64,000 nucleotides of DNA, from positions 7,107,501-7,171,500 of the forward strand of contig NC_092562.1 in the NCBI RefSeq assembly GCF_037975245.1. The letters are read 5' to 3'. The stretch is from Apostichopus japonicus (taxonomy: Eukaryota > Echinodermata > Holothuroidea > Aspidochirotida > Stichopodidae). Under the pieces are notes generated by a model. It was not told the DNA's origin and did not search any database. It saw nothing but the letters and a program-made list of their open reading frames with translations. Shown here piece after piece: positions 1 to 13,900 of the stretch. The position numbers and the translations under genes were made by a program. Each line of letters begins with the position of its first letter. The stretch's first letter is position 1.

Positions 1-529
1 GTGCGGTAGCGATCTATCGAATGTGCGGTACAGAACAATCGAATGTGCGGTAGCGATAAATCGAATGTGCGGTACCGATCATTCGAATGTGCGGTACCGA
101 TCAATCGAATGTGCGGTACCGATAAATAGAATGTGCGGTACCGATCATTCGAATGTGCGGTACCGATCAATCGAATGTGCGGTACCGATAAATCGAATGT
201 TCGGTACCGATCATTCGAATGTGCGGTACTGATCAATCGAATGTTCGGTACCGATAAATCGAATGTGCGGTACCGATCATTCGATTGTGCGGTACCGATC
301 AATCGAATGTTCGGTGCCGATCAATCGAAATTGCGGTACCGATCAATCGATTGTGCGGAACCGATCAATCGAATGTGCGGTACCGATTAATCGATTGTGC
401 GGTACCGATAAATCGAATGTGCGGTACCGATAAATGGAATGTACGGTACCGATCAATAAAATGTGCGGTACCAAACAATCGAATGTGCGGTACCGATAAA
501 TCAAATGTGCGGTACCGATCATTCGAATG

Positions 530-1285
530 TGCGGTACCGATCAATCGAATGTGCGGTACCGATAAATCGAATGTGCGGTACCGATCATTCGAATGTGCGG
601 TACTGATCAATCGACTGTTCGGTGCCGATCAATCGAAATTGCGGTACCGATCAATCGTATGTGCGGTACCGATAAATCGAATGTGCGGTACCGATTAATC
701 GATTGTGCGGTACCGATAAATCGAATGTGCGGTACCGATAGGTCGAAGGTGCGTTAGTGATAAATAGAACGTGCGGTACCGATAGGTCGAATGTACGGTA
801 GTGATCAATCGAATGTGCGGTACCGATAGGTCGAATGTGCGGTAGTGATCAATCGAATGTGCGGTACCGATAGGTCGAATGTGCGGTAGTGATCAATCGA
901 ATGTGCGGTACCGATAAATCGAATGTGCGGTACCGATCATTCGAATGTGCGGTACCGATCATTCGATTGTGCGGTACCGATCAATCGAATGTTCGGTGCC
1001 GATCAATCGAAATTGCGGTACCGATCAATCGATTGTGCGGAACCGATCATTCGATTGTGCGGTACCGATCAATCGAATGTGCGGTACCGATAAATCGATT
1101 GTGTGGTACCGATAAATCGAATGTGCGGTACCGATAAATGGAATGTACGGTACCGATCAATAAAATGTGCGGTACCAAACAATCGAATGTGCGGTACCGA
1201 TAAATCGAATGTGTGGTACCGATCATTCGAATGTGCGGTACCGATCAATCGAATGTGCGGTACCGATAAATCGAATGTGCGGTAC
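530..1285. repeat. Segmental duplication, copy 1 (partner 3,239-3,994)
   Basis: About 755 bp here matches 3,239-3,994 at an offset of 2,709 bp with only isolated substitutions, for example GACTG versus GAATG near 614. The offset is 123 monomers plus 3 bp. The extra 3 bp is explained by an irregular monomer at about 2,021-2,045 lying between the copies. Homology stops at both ends where the order of monomer types changes. Confidence 0.85.
771..902. repeat. Three copies of a 44-bp dimer
   Basis: Two alternating monomer types, one with GTACCGATAGGTCG and one with GTAGTGATCAATCG, repeat as a 44-bp dimer three times in a row (starts at 771, 815, 859). The only difference I saw is GTACGG for GTGCGG in the first dimer. 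The same dimer triplet recurs at 3,480-3,611. It is the shortest higher-order period in the window. Confidence 0.9.
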
Positions 1286-2020
1286 CGATAGGTCGAAGGT
1301 GCGTTAGTGATAAATAGAACGTGCGGTACCGATAGGTCGAATGTGCGGTAGTGATCAATCGAATGTGCGGTACCGATAAATCGAATGTGCGGTACCGATC
1401 ATTCGAATGTGCGGTACCGATCAATCGAATGTGCGGTACCAATAAATGGAATGTGCGGTAGCGATCTATCGAATGTGCGGTACAGAACAATCGAATGTGC
1501 GGTAGCGATAAATCGAATGTGCGGTACCGATAGGTCGAATGTGCGGTACAGAACAATCGAATGTGCGGTAGCGATAAATCGAATGTGCGGTACCGATCAT
1601 TCGAATGTGCGGTACCGATCAATCGAATGTGCGGTACCGATAAATAGAATGTGCGGTACCGATCAATCGATTGTGCGGTACCGAAAAATCGAATGTGCGG
1701 TACCGAACAATCGAATGTTCGGTACCGATAAATCGATTGTGCGGTACCGATAAATCGAAAGTGCGGTACCGATAAATGGAATGTACGGTACCGATCAATC
1801 GAATGTGCGGTACCCAACAATCGAATGTGCGGTATCGATAAATCGAATGCGCGGTACCGATCAGTCGAATGTGCGGTACCGATAAATAGAATGTGCGGTA
1901 CCGATTAATAGATTGTGCGGTACCGATGAATCGAATGTGCGGTATCGATAAATGGAATGTACGGTACCGATCAATCGAATGTGCGGTACCAAACAATCGA
2001 ATGTGCGGTACCGATAAATC

Positions 2021-2045
2021 CAAACAATCGGTATACAAAACAATC
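2021..2045. repeat. Irregular monomer junction, +3 bp
   Basis: The register is broken here. Normal sequence up to ATAAATC is followed by CAAACAATCGGTATAC and AAAACAATCGAAT, giving 47 bp where two monomers should take 44. Monomer starts on either side are 2,003 and 2,050. It looks like a fusion of an ACCAAACAATCG-type monomer to its neighbour with extra bases, and GTATAC is unusual for the array. No other copy was seen. Confidence 0.85.
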
Positions 2046-2137
2046 GAATGTTCGGTACCGATAAATAGAATGTGCGGTACCGATCATTCGAATGTGCGGT
2101 ACCATTCAATTGAATATGCGGTACCGATAAATCGATT

Positions 2138-2885
2138 GTGCGGTACCGATCAATCGAATGTTCGGTGCCGATCAATCGAAATTGCGGTACCGATCAATCG
2201 ATTGTGCGGTACCGATAAATCGAATGTGCGGTACCGATAAATCGATTGTGCGGTACCGATCATTCGAATGTGCGGTACTGATCAATCGAATGTTAGGTGC
2301 CGATCAATCGAAATTGCGGTACCGATAAATCGAATGTGCGGTACCGATAGGTCGAATGTGCGGTAGTGATCAATCGAATGTGCGGTACCGATAAATCGAA
2401 TGTGCGGTACCGATCATTCGAATGTGCGGTACCGATCAATCGAATGTGCGGTACCGATAAATGGAATGTGCGGTAGCGATCTATCGAATGTGCGGTACAG
2501 AAAAATCGAATGTGCGGTACCGATCAATCGAATGTTCGGTGCCGATCAATCGAAATTGCGGTACCGATCAATCGATTGTGCGGTACCGATCAATCGAATG
2601 TGCGGTACCGATAAATCGATTGTGCGGTACCGATCATTCGAATGTGCGGTACTGATCAATCGAATGTTAGGTGCCGATCAATCGAAATTGCGGTACCGAT
2701 AAATCGAATGTGCGGTACCGATAGGTCGAATGTGCGGTAGTGATCAATCGAATGTGCGGTACCGATAAATCGAATGTGCGGTACCGATCATTCGAATGTG
2801 CGGTACCGATCAATCGAATGTGCGGTACCGATAAATGGAATGTGCGGTAGCGATCTATCGAATGTGCGGTACAGAAAAATCGAAT
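2138..2885. repeat. 374-bp (17-monomer) tandem duplication
   Basis: 2,138-2,511 and 2,512-2,885 carry the same order of 17 monomer variants, including the rare GTTAGGTGCCG monomer and ACAGAAAAATCG. I saw only one or two substitutions between them (such as ATAAAT versus ATCAAT). The monomers just outside differ, so exactly two copies are present. Confidence 0.9.
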
Positions 2886-3238
2886 GTGCGGTACCGATAA
2901 ATCGAATGTGCGGTACCGATCATTCGAATGTGCGGTACCGATCAATCGAATGTGCGGTACCGATAAATAGAATGTGCGGTACCGATCAATCGATTGTGCG
3001 GTACCGATAAAACGAATGTGCGGTACCGAACAATCGAATGTTCGGTACCGATAAATCGATTGTGCGGTACCGATAAATCGAAAGTGCGGTACCGATAAAT
3101 CGAATGTACGGTACCGATCAATAGAATGTGCGGTACCGATCAATCGAATGTGCGGTACCGATCAATCGAATGTGCGGTACCCAACAATCGAATGTGCGGT
3201 ATCGATAAAGCGAATGCGCGGTACCGATAGGTCGAATG

Positions 3239-3994
3239 TGCGGTACCGATCAATCGAATGTGCGGTACCGATAAATAGAATGTGCGGTACCGATCATTCG
3301 AATGTGCGGTACTGATCAATCGAATGTTCGGTGCCGATCAATCGAAATTGCGGTACCGATCAATCGTATGTGCGGTACCGATAAATCGAATGTGCGGTAC
3401 CGATTAATCGATTGTGCGGTACCGATAAATCGAATGTGCGGTACCGATAGGTCGAAGGTGCGTTAGTGATAAATAGAACGTGCGGTACCGATAGGTCGAA
3501 TGTACGGTAGTGATCAATCGAATGTGCGGTACCGATAGGTCGAATGTGCGGTAGTGATCAATCGAATGTGCGGTACCGATAGGTCGAATGTGCGGTAGTG
3601 ATCAATCGAATGTGCGGTACCGATAAATCGAATGTGCGGTACCGATCATTCGAATGTGCGGTACCGATCATTCGATTGTGCGGTACCGATCAATCGAATG
3701 TTCGGTGCCGATCAATCGAAATTGCGGTACCGATCAATCGATTGTGCGGAACCGATCATTCGATTGTGCGGTACCGATCAATCGAATGTGCGGTACCGAT
3801 AAATCGATTGTGTGGTACCGATAAATCGAATGTGCGGTACCGATAAATGGAATGTACGGTACCGATCAATAAAATGTGCGGTACCAAACAATCGAATGTG
3901 CGGTACCGATAAATCGAATGTGTGGTACCGATCATTCGAATGTGCGGTACCGATCAATCGAATGTGCGGTACCGATAAATCGAATGTGCGGTAC
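3239..3994. repeat. Segmental duplication, copy 2 (partner 530-1,285)
   Basis: This matches 530-1,285 at offset 2,709, including the 44-bp dimer triplet (here 3,480-3,611) and the CAATCGTATGTGCGG variant. The right end abuts a monomer order shared instead with 5,473 onward, so the edge is a recombination joint between two higher-order units. Confidence 0.85.
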
Positions 3995-5080
3995 CGATCA
4001 TTCGAATGTGCGGTACCGATTAATCGAATGTTCGGTGCCGATCAATCGAAATTGCGGTACCGATCAATCGATTGTGCGGTACCGATAAATCGACAGTGCG
4101 GTACCGATAGGTCGAAGGTGCGTTAGTGATAAATAGAACGTGCGGTACCGATAGGTCGAATGTACGGTAGTGATCAATCGAATGTGCGGTACCGATAAAT
4201 CGAATGTGCGGTACCGATAAATCGAATGTGCGGTACCAATAAATGGAATGTGCGGTAGTGATCAATCGAATGTGCGGTACCGATAAATCGAATGTGCGGT
4301 ACCGATCATTCGAATGTGCGGTACCGATCAATCGAATGTGCGGTACCGATAAATGGAATGTGCGGTAGCGATCTATCGAATGTGCGGAACAGAACAATCG
4401 AATGTGCGGTAGCGATAAATCGAATGTGCGGTACCGATCATTCGAATGTGCGGTACCGATCAATCGAATGTGCGGTACCGATAAATAGAATGTGCGGTAC
4501 AGATCAATCGATTGTGCGGTACCGATAAATCGAATGTGCGGTACCGAACAATCGAATGTTCGGTACCGATAAATAGAATGTGCGGTACCGATAAATCGAA
4601 AGTGCGGTACCGATAAATGGAATGTACGGTACCGATCAATAGAATGTGCGGTACCGATCAATCGAATGTGCGGTACCGATCAATCGAATGTGCGGTACCC
4701 AACAATCGAATGTGCGGTATCGATAAATCGAATGCGCAGTACCGATCAGTCGAATGTGCGGTACCGATCAATCGAATGTGCGGTACCGATAAATAGAATG
4801 TGCGGTACCGATTAATAGATTGTGCGGTACCGATAAATCGAATGTGCGGTATCGATAAATGGAATGTACGGTACCGATCAATCGAATGTGCGGTACCAAA
4901 CAATCGAATGTGCGGTACCGATAAATCCAATGTGCGGGTACCGATCATTCGAATGTGCGGTACCGATCAATCGAATGTGCGGTACCGATCAATCGAATGT
5001 GCGGTACCGATAAATAGAATGTGCGGTAACGATTAATCGATTGTGCGGTACCGATCAATCGAATGTGCGGTACCGATAAA
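3976..5080. repeat. Segment repeated at 5,473-6,400
   Basis: 3,976 to about 4,620 matches 5,473 to about 6,117 at offset 1,497 bp (68 monomers +1). About 4,790-5,080 matches 6,111-6,400 at offset 1,321 (60 monomers +1). The two offsets differ by 176 bp, so the second copy lacks eight monomers. The odd single base in each offset is the G insertion at 4,936-4,938 lying between matched points. Confidence 0.8.
4932..4954. repeat. 23-bp monomer with inserted G (first of six)
   Basis: GTGCGGGTACC replaces GTGCGGTACC, lengthening one monomer to 23 bp. The same insertion occurs in monomers starting at 6,253, 8,300, 12,283, 14,264 and 17,543. The first five share the left neighbour ATAAATCCAAT, while the last has ATAAATCGAAT. 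A single origin followed by segmental copying is the simplest reading. It is a useful lineage mark and is confined to domain A. Confidence 0.95.
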
Positions 5081-8000
5081 TCGAATGTACGGTACCGATC
5101 AATCGAATGTGCGGTACCGATAAATGGAATGTGCGGTACCGATAAATAGAATGTGCGGTACCGATCAATCGAATGTGCGGTACCGATCAATCGAATGTGC
5201 GGTACCGATCAATCGAATGTGCGGTACCGATCAATCGAATGTGCGGTACCGAACAATCGAATGTTCGGTACCGATAAATCGAATGTGCGGTACCGATCAT
5301 TCGAATGTGCGGTACCATTCAATTGAATATGCGGTACCGATAAATCGAATGTGCGGTACCGATCATTCGATTGTGCGGTACCGATCAATCGAATATTCGG
5401 TGCCGATCAATCGAAATTGCGGTACCGATCAATCGATATTGCCGTACCGATCAATCGAATGTGCGGTACCGATAAATCGAATGTGCGGTACCGATCATTC
5501 GAATGTGCGGTACCGATTAATCGAATGTTCGGTGCCGATCAATCGAAATTGCGGTACCGATCAATCGATTGTGCGGTACCGATAAATCGACAGTGCGGTA
5601 CCGATAGGTCGAAGGTGCGTTAGTGATAAATAGAACGTGCGATACCGATAGGTCGAATGTACGGTAGTGATCAATCGAATGTGCGGTACCGATAAATCGA
5701 ATGTGCGGTACCGATAAATCGAATGTGCGGTACCGATAGGTCGAATGTGCGGTAGTGATCAATCGAATGTGCGGTACCGATAAATCGAATGTGCGGTACC
5801 GATCATTCGAATGTGCGGTACCGATCAATCGAATGTGCGGTACCGATAAATGGAATGTGCGGTAGCGATCTATCGAATGTGCGGAACAGAACAATCGAAT
5901 GTGCGGTAGCGATAAATCGAATGTGCGGTACCGATCATTCGAATGTGCGGTACCGATCAATCGAATGTGCGGTACCGATAAATAGAATGTGCGGTACAGA
6001 TCAATCGATTGTGCGGTACCGATAAATCGAATGTGCGGTACCGAACAATCGAATGTTCGGTACCGATAAATAGAATGTGCGGTACCGATAAATCGAAAGT
6101 GCGGTACCGATAAATAGAATGTGCGGTACCGATTAATAGATTGTGCGGTACCGATAAATCGAATGTGCGGTATCGATAAATGGAATGTACGGTACCGATC
6201 AATCGAATGTGCGGTACCAAACAATCGAATGTGCGGTACCGATAAATCCAATGTGCGGGTACCGATCATTCGAATGTGCGGTACCGATCAATCGAATGTG
6301 CGGTACCGATCAATCGAATGTGCGGTACCGATAAATAGAATGTGCGGTAACGATTAATCGATTGTGCGGTACCGATCAATCGAATGTGAGGTACCGATAA
6401 ATCGAATGTGCGGTACCGATAAATAGAATGTGCGGTACCGATCAATCGAATGTGCGGTACCAATCAATCGAATGTGCGGTACCGATCAATCGAATGTGCG
6501 GTACCGATAAATCGAATGTGCGGTACCGAACAATCGAATGTTCGGTACCGATAAATCGAATGTGCGGTACCGATCATTCGAATGTGCGGTACCATTCAAT
6601 TGAATATGCGGTACCGATAAATCGAATGTGCGGTACCGATCATTCGATTGTACGGTACCGATCAATCGAATATTCGGTGCCGATCAATCGAAATTGCGGT
6701 ACCGATCAATCGATTGTGCGGTACCGATCAATCGAATGTGCGGTACCGATAAATCGAATGTGCGGTACCGATCATTCGAATGTGCGGTACCGATAGGTCG
6801 AAGGTGCGTTAGTGATAAATAGAACGTGCGGTACCGATAGGTCGAATGTACGGTAGTGGTCAATCGAATGTGCGGTACCGATAAATCGAATGTGCGGTAC
6901 CGATAAATCGAATGTGCGGTACCGATAGGTCGAATGTGCGGTAGTGATCAATCGATTGTGCGGTATCGATAAATCGAATGTGCGGTACCGAACAATCGAA
7001 TGTTCGGTACCGATAAATCGATTGTGCGGTACCGATAAATCGAATGTGCGGTACCGATTAATAGATTGTGCGGTACCGATAAATCGAATGTGCGGTATCG
7101 ATAAATGGAATGTACGGTACCGATCAATCGAATGTGCGGTACCAAAAAATCGAATGTGCGGTACCGATAAATCGAATGTGCGGTACCGATCATTCGAATG
7201 TACGGTACCGATAAATCGAATGTGCGGTACCGATAAATAGAATGTGCGGTAACGATTTGTCGATTGTGCGGTACCGATCAATCGAATGTGCGGTACCGAT
7301 AAATCGAATGTACGGTACCGATCAATCGAATGTGCGGTACCAAACAATAGAATGTGCGGTACCGATAAATCGAATGTGCGGTACCGATCATTCGCATGTG
7401 CGGTACCGATCAATCGAATGTGCGGTACCGATAAATAGAATATGCGGTACCGATCAATCGAATGTTCGGTACCGATAAATAGAATGTGCGGTACCGATCA
7501 TTCGAATGTGCGGTACCATTCAATTGAATATGCGGTACCGATAAATCGAATGTGCGGTACCGATCATTCGATTGTGCGGTACCGATCAATCGAATGTGCG
7601 GTACCGATAAATCGATTGTGCGGTACCGATAAATCGATTGTGCGGTACCGATAAATCGAATGTGCGGTACCGATCATTCGAATGTGCGGTACCGATCAAT
7701 CGAATGTGCGGTACCGATAAATGGAATGTGCGGTAGCGATCTATCGAATGTGCGGAACAGAACAATCGAATGTGCGGTAGCGATAAATCGAATGTGCGGT
7801 ACCGATCATTCGAATGTGTGGTACCGATCAATCGAATGTGCGGTACCGATAAATAGAATGTGCGGTACAGATCAATCGATTGTGCGGTACCGATCAATCG
7901 AATGTGCGGTACCGAACAATCGAATGTTCGGTACCGATAAATAGAATGTGCGGTACCGATAAATCGAAAGTGCGGTACCGATAAATGGAATGTACGGTAC

Positions 8001-8540
8001 CGATCAATAGAATGTGCGGTACCGATCAATCGAATGTGCGGTACCGATCAATCGAATGTGCGGTACCCAACAATCGAATGTGCGGTATCGATAAATCGAA
8101 TGCGCAGTACCGATCAGTCGAATGTGCGGTACCGATCAATCGAATGTGCGGTACCGATAAATAGAATGTGCGGTACCGATTAATAGATTGTGCGGTACCG
8201 ATAAATCGAATGTGCGGTATCGATAAATGGAATGTACGGTACCGATCAATCGAATGTGCGGTACCAAACAATCGAATGTGCGGTACCGATAAATCCAATG
8301 TGCGGGTACCGATCATTCGAATGTGCGGTACCAAACAATCGAATGTGCGGTACCGATCAATCGAATGTGCGGTACCGATAAATAGAATGTGCGGTAACGA
8401 TTAATCGATTGTGCGGTACCGATCAATCGAATGTGCGGTACCGATAAATCGAATGTACGGTACCGATCAATCGAATGTGCGGTACCGATAAATGGAATGT
8501 GCGGTACCGATAAATAGAATGTGCGGTACCGATCAATCGA

Positions 8541-10982
8541 ATGTGCGGTACCGATAAATCGAATGTGCGGTACCGATAAATCGAATGTGCGGTACCGATA
8601 GGTCGAATGTGCGGTAGTGATCAATCGATTGTGCGGTATCGATAAATCGAATGTGCGGTACCGAACAATCGAATGTTCGGTACCGATAAATCGATTGTGC
8701 GGTACCGATAAATCGAATGTGCGGTACCGATTAATAGATTGTGCGGTACCGATAAATCGAATGTGCGGTATCGATAAATGGAATGTACGGTACCGATCAA
8801 TCGAATGTGCGGTACCAAACAATCGAATGTGCGGTACCGATAAATCGAATGTGCGGTACCGATCATTCGAATGTACGGTACCGATAAATCGAATGTGCGG
8901 TACCGATCAATCGAATGTGCGGTACCGATAAATAGAATGTGCGGTAACGATTAGTCGATTGTGCGGTACCGATCAATCGAATGTGCGGTACCGATAAATC
9001 GAATGTACGGTACCGATCAATCGAATGTGCGGTACCAAACAATAGAATGTGCGGTACCGATAAATCGAATGTGCGGTACCGATCATTCGCATGTGCGGTA
9101 CCGATCAATCGAATGTGCGGTACCGATAAATAGAATATGCGGTACCGATCAATCGAATGTTCGGTACCGATAAATAGAATGTGCGGTACCGATCATTCGA
9201 ATGTGCGGTACCATTCAATTGAATATGCGGTACCGATAAATCGAATGTGCGGTACCGATCATTCGATTGTGCGGTACCGATCAATCGAATGTGCGGTACC
9301 GATAAATCGATTGTGCGGTACCGATAAATCGAATGTGCGGTACCGATAAATGAAATGTACGGTACCGATCAATAAAATGTGCGGTACCAAACAATCGAAT
9401 GTGCGGTACCGATAAATCGAATGTGCGGTACCGATAAATCGAATGTGCGGTACCGATAAATAGAATGTGCGGTACCGATCAATCGAATATACGGTACCGA
9501 TCAATCGAATGTTTGGTGCCGATCAATCGAAATTGCGGTACCGATCAATAGAATGTGCGGTACCGAACAATCGAATGTGCGGTACCGATCAATTGAATGT
9601 GCGGTACCGATAAATCGAATGTGCGGTACCGATAAATCGATTGTGCGGTACCGATAAAACGCAAGTGCGGTACCGATCAATCGATTGTGCGGTACTGATA
9701 AATCGAATGTGCGGTACCGATAGGTCGAAGGTGCGTTAGTGATAAATAAAACGTGCGGTACCGATAGGTCGAATGTACGGTAGTGATCAATCGAATGTGC
9801 GGTACCGATAAATGGAATGTGCGGTAGAGATAAATCGAATGTGCGGTACCGATAGGTCGAATGTGCGGTAGTGATCAATCGAATGTGCGGTACCGATAAA
9901 TCGAATGTGCGGTACCGATCATTCGAATGTGCGGTACCGATCAATCGAATGTGCGGTACCGATAAATGGAATGTGCGGTAGCGATCTATCGAATATGCGG
10001 TACAGAACAATCGAATGTGCGGTACCGATAAATCGAATGTGCGGTACCGATCATTCGAATGTGCGGTACCGATCAATCGAATGTGCGGTACCGATCATTC
10101 GAATGTGCGGTACCGATAGGTCGAAGGTGCGTTAGTGATAAATAGAACGTGCGGTACCGATAGGTCGAATGTACGGTAGTGATCAATCGAATGTGCGGTA
10201 CCGATAAATCGAATGTGCGGTACCGATAAATCGAATGTGCGGTACCGATAGGTCGAATGTGCGGTAGTGATCAATCGAATGTGCGGTACCGATAAATCGA
10301 ATGTGCGGTACCGATCATTCGAATGTGCGGTACCGATCAATCGAAAGTGCGGTACCGATAAATGGAATGTGCGGTACCGATCTATCGAATGTGCGGTACA
10401 AAACAATCGAATGTGCGGTAGCGATAAATCGAATGTGCGGTACCGATCATTCGAATGTGCGGTACCGATCAATCGAATGTGCGGTACCGATCATTCGAAT
10501 GTGCGGTACCGATAGGTCGAAGGTGCGTTAGTGATAAATAGAACGTGCGGTACCGATAGGTCGAATGTACGGTAGTGATCAATCGAATGTGCGGTACTGA
10601 TAAATCGAATGTGCGGTACCGATAAATCGAATGTGCGGTACCGATAGGTCGAATGTGCGGTAGTGATCAATCGAATGTGCGGTACCGATAAATCGAATGT
10701 GCGGTACCGATCATTCGAATGTGCGGTACCGATCAATCGAATGTGCGGTACCGATAAATGGAATGTGCGGTACCGATCTATCGAATGTGCGGTACAAAAC
10801 AATCGAATGTGCGGTAGCGATAAATCGAATGTGCGGTACCGATCATTCGAATGTGCGGTACCGATCAATCGAATGTGCGGTACCGATCAATAGAATGTGC
10901 GGTACCGATCAATCGATTGTGCGGTACCGATAAATCGAATGTGCGGTACCGAACAATCGAATGTTCGGTACCGATAAATCGA
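8541..10982. repeat. 2.4-kb segment, copy 1 (partner 14,901-17,210)
   Basis: 8,541 to about 9,550 matches 14,901 to about 15,910 at offset 6,360 bp (289 monomers +2). From about 9,680 the offset becomes 6,228, because six monomers present here are absent from the partner. The +2 is explained by the two G-insertion monomers (12,283 and 14,264) between the copies. The segment contains the triple 396-bp unit. The two copies flank the 1,981-bp tandem pair. Confidence 0.85.
9709..10896. repeat. 396-bp (18-monomer) unit, three copies
   Basis: Units start at 9,709, 10,105 and 10,501, each opening with a GATAGGTCGAAGGTGCG monomer. Copies 2 and 3 are nearly identical. Copy 1 differs at several sites, such as ATAAATAAAACG and GTAGAGATAAATCG. 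The last one or two monomers of copy 3 diverge, so its right end is approximate. The same trio appears at 15,937-17,124. Confidence 0.9.
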
Positions 10983-13900
10983 ATGTGCGGTACCGATCAC
11001 TCGAATGTGCGGTACCATTCAATTGAATATGCGGTACCGATAAATCGAATGTGCGGTACCGATCATTCGATTGTGCGGTACCGATCAATCGAATATTCGG
11101 TGCCGATCAATCGAAATTGCGGTACCGATCAATCGATTGTGCGGTACCGATCAATCGAATGTGCGGTACCGATAAATCGAATGTGCGGTACCGATCATTC
11201 GAATGTGCGGTACCGATCAATCGAATGTTCGGTGCCGATCAATCGAAATTGCGGTACCGATCAATCGATTGTGCGGTACCGATAAATCGAATGTGCGGTA
11301 CCGATCATTCGCATGTGCGGTACCGATCAATCGAATGTGCGGTACCGATAAATAGAATATGCGGTACCGATCAATCGAATGTTCGGTACCGATAAATAGA
11401 ATGTGCGGTACCGATCATTCGAATGTGCGGTACCATTCAATTGAATATGCGGTACCGATAAATCGAATGTGCGGTACCGATCATTCGATTGTGCGGTACC
11501 GATCAATCGAATGTGCGGTACCGATAAATCGATTGTGCGGTACCGATAAATCGATTGTGCGGTACCGATAAATCGAATGTGCGGTACCGATAGGTCGAAT
11601 GTGCGGTAGTGATCAATCGAATGTGCGGTACCGATAAATCGAATGTGCGGTACCGATCATTCGAATGTGCGGTACCGATCAATCGAATGTGCGGTACCGA
11701 TAAATGGAATGTGCGGTAGCGATCTATCGAATGTGCGGAACAGAACAATCGAATGTGCGGTAGCGATAAATCGAATGTGCGGTACCGATCATTCGAATGT
11801 GCGGTACCGATCAATCGAATGTGCGGTACCGATAAATAGAATGTGCGGTACAGATCAATCGATTGTGCGGTACCGATAAATCGAATGTGCGGTACCGAAC
11901 AATCGAATGTTCGGTACCGATAAATAGAATGTGCGGTACCGATAAATCGAAAGTGCGGTACCGATAAATGGAATGTACGGTACCGATCAATAGAATGTGC
12001 GGTACCGATCAATCGAATGTGCGGTACCGATCAATCGAATGTGCGGTACCCAACAATCGAATGTGCGGTATCGATAAATCGAATGCGCAGTACCGATCAG
12101 TCGAATGTGCGGTACCGATCAATCGAATGTGCGGTACCGATAAATAGAATGTGCGGTACCGATTAATAGATTGTGCGGTACCGATAAATCGAATGTGCGG
12201 TATCGATAAATGGAATGTACGGTACCGATCAATCGAATGTGCGGTACCAAACAATCGAATGTGCGGTACCGATAAATCCAATGTGCGGGTACCGATCATT
12301 CGAATGTGCGGTACCAAACAATCGAATGTGCGGTACCGATCAATCGAATGTGCGGTACCGATAAATAGAATGTGCGGTAACGATTAATCGATTGTGCGGT
12401 ACCGATCAATCGAATGTACGGTACCGATCAATCGAATGTGCGGTACCGATAAATGGAATGTGCGGTACCGATAAATAGAATGTGCGGTACCGATCAATCG
12501 AATGTGCGGTACCAATCAATCGAATGTGCGGTACCGATCAATCGAATGTGCGGTACCGATCATTCGATTGTGCGGTACCGATCAATCGAATATTCGGTGC
12601 CGATCAATCGAAATTGCGGTACCGATCAATCGATTGTGCGGTACCGATCAATCGAATGTGCGGTACCGATAAATCGAATGTGCGGTACCGATCATTCGAA
12701 TGTGCGGTACCGATCAATCGAATGTGCGGTACCGATAAATGGAATGTGCGGTACCGATCTATCGAATGTGCGGTACAAAACAATCGAATGTGCGGTAGCG
12801 ATAAATCGAATGTGCGGTACCGATCATTCGAATGTGCGGTACCGATCAATCGAATGTGCGGTACCGATCAATAGAATGTGCGGTACCGATCAATCGATTG
12901 TGCGGTACCGATAAATCGAATGTGCGGTACCGAACAATCGAATGTTCGGTACCGATAAATCGAATGTGCGGTACCGATCACTCGAATGTGCGGTACCATT
13001 CAATTGAATATGCGGTACCGATAAATCGAATGTGCGGTACCGATCATTCGATTGTGCGGTACCGATCAATCGAATATTCGGTGCCGATCAATCGAAATTG
13101 CGGTACCGATCAATCGATTGTGCGGTACCGATCAATCGAATGTGCGGTACCGATAAATCGAATGTGCGGTACCGATCATTCGAATGTGCGGTACCGATCA
13201 ATCGAATGTTCGGTGCCGATCAATCGAAATTGCGGTACCGATCAATCGATTGTGCGGTACCGATAAATCGAATGTGCGGTACCGATCATTCGCATGTGCG
13301 GTACCGATCAATCGAATGTGCGGTACCGATAAATAGAATATGCGGTACCGATCAATCGAATGTTCGGTACCGATAAATAGAATGTGCGGTACCGATCATT
13401 CGAATGTGCGGTACCATTCAATTGAATATGCGGTACCGATAAATCGAATGTGCGGTACCGATCATTCGATTGTGCGGTACCGATCAATCGAATGTGCGGT
13501 ACCGATAAATCGATTGTGCGGTACCGATAAATCGATTGTGCGGTACCGATAAATCGAATGTGCGGTACCGATAGGTCGAATGTGCGGTAGTGATCAATCG
13601 AATGTGCGGTACCGATAAATCGAATGTGCGGTACCGATCATTCGAATGTGCGGTACCGATCAATCGAATGTGCGGTACCGATAAATGGAATGTGCGGTAG
13701 CGATCTATCGAATGTGCGGAACAGAACAATCGAATGTGCGGTAGCGATAAATCGAATGTGCGGTACCGATCATTCGAATGTGCGGTACCGATCAATCGAA
13801 TGTGCGGTACCGATAAATAGAATGTGCGGTACAGATCAATCGATTGTGCGGTACCGATAAATCGAATGTGCGGTACCGAACAATCGAATGTTCGGTACCG

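Noticed and set aside
2021-2045. Possible transposon insertion at the +3 joint
   Set aside because: Only about 25 bases are irregular, with no terminal repeats, target duplication or foreign sequence.
5517-6269. Open reading frame of 250 codons on the minus strand, and similar long frames (for example 32,596-33,228 and 40,791-41,423, plus strand, 210 codons)
   Set aside because: These are satellite artefacts. The 22-bp unit shifts phase each copy, so any frame repeats a 22-residue string. Frame lengths rise in steps of 22 codons (81, 103, 125, 147, 169, 191, 213), they occur on both strands and in all phases, and they end wherever a variant such as GATAAAT or GTAGTG falls in phase. There is no ribosome site, codon bias or unique domain.
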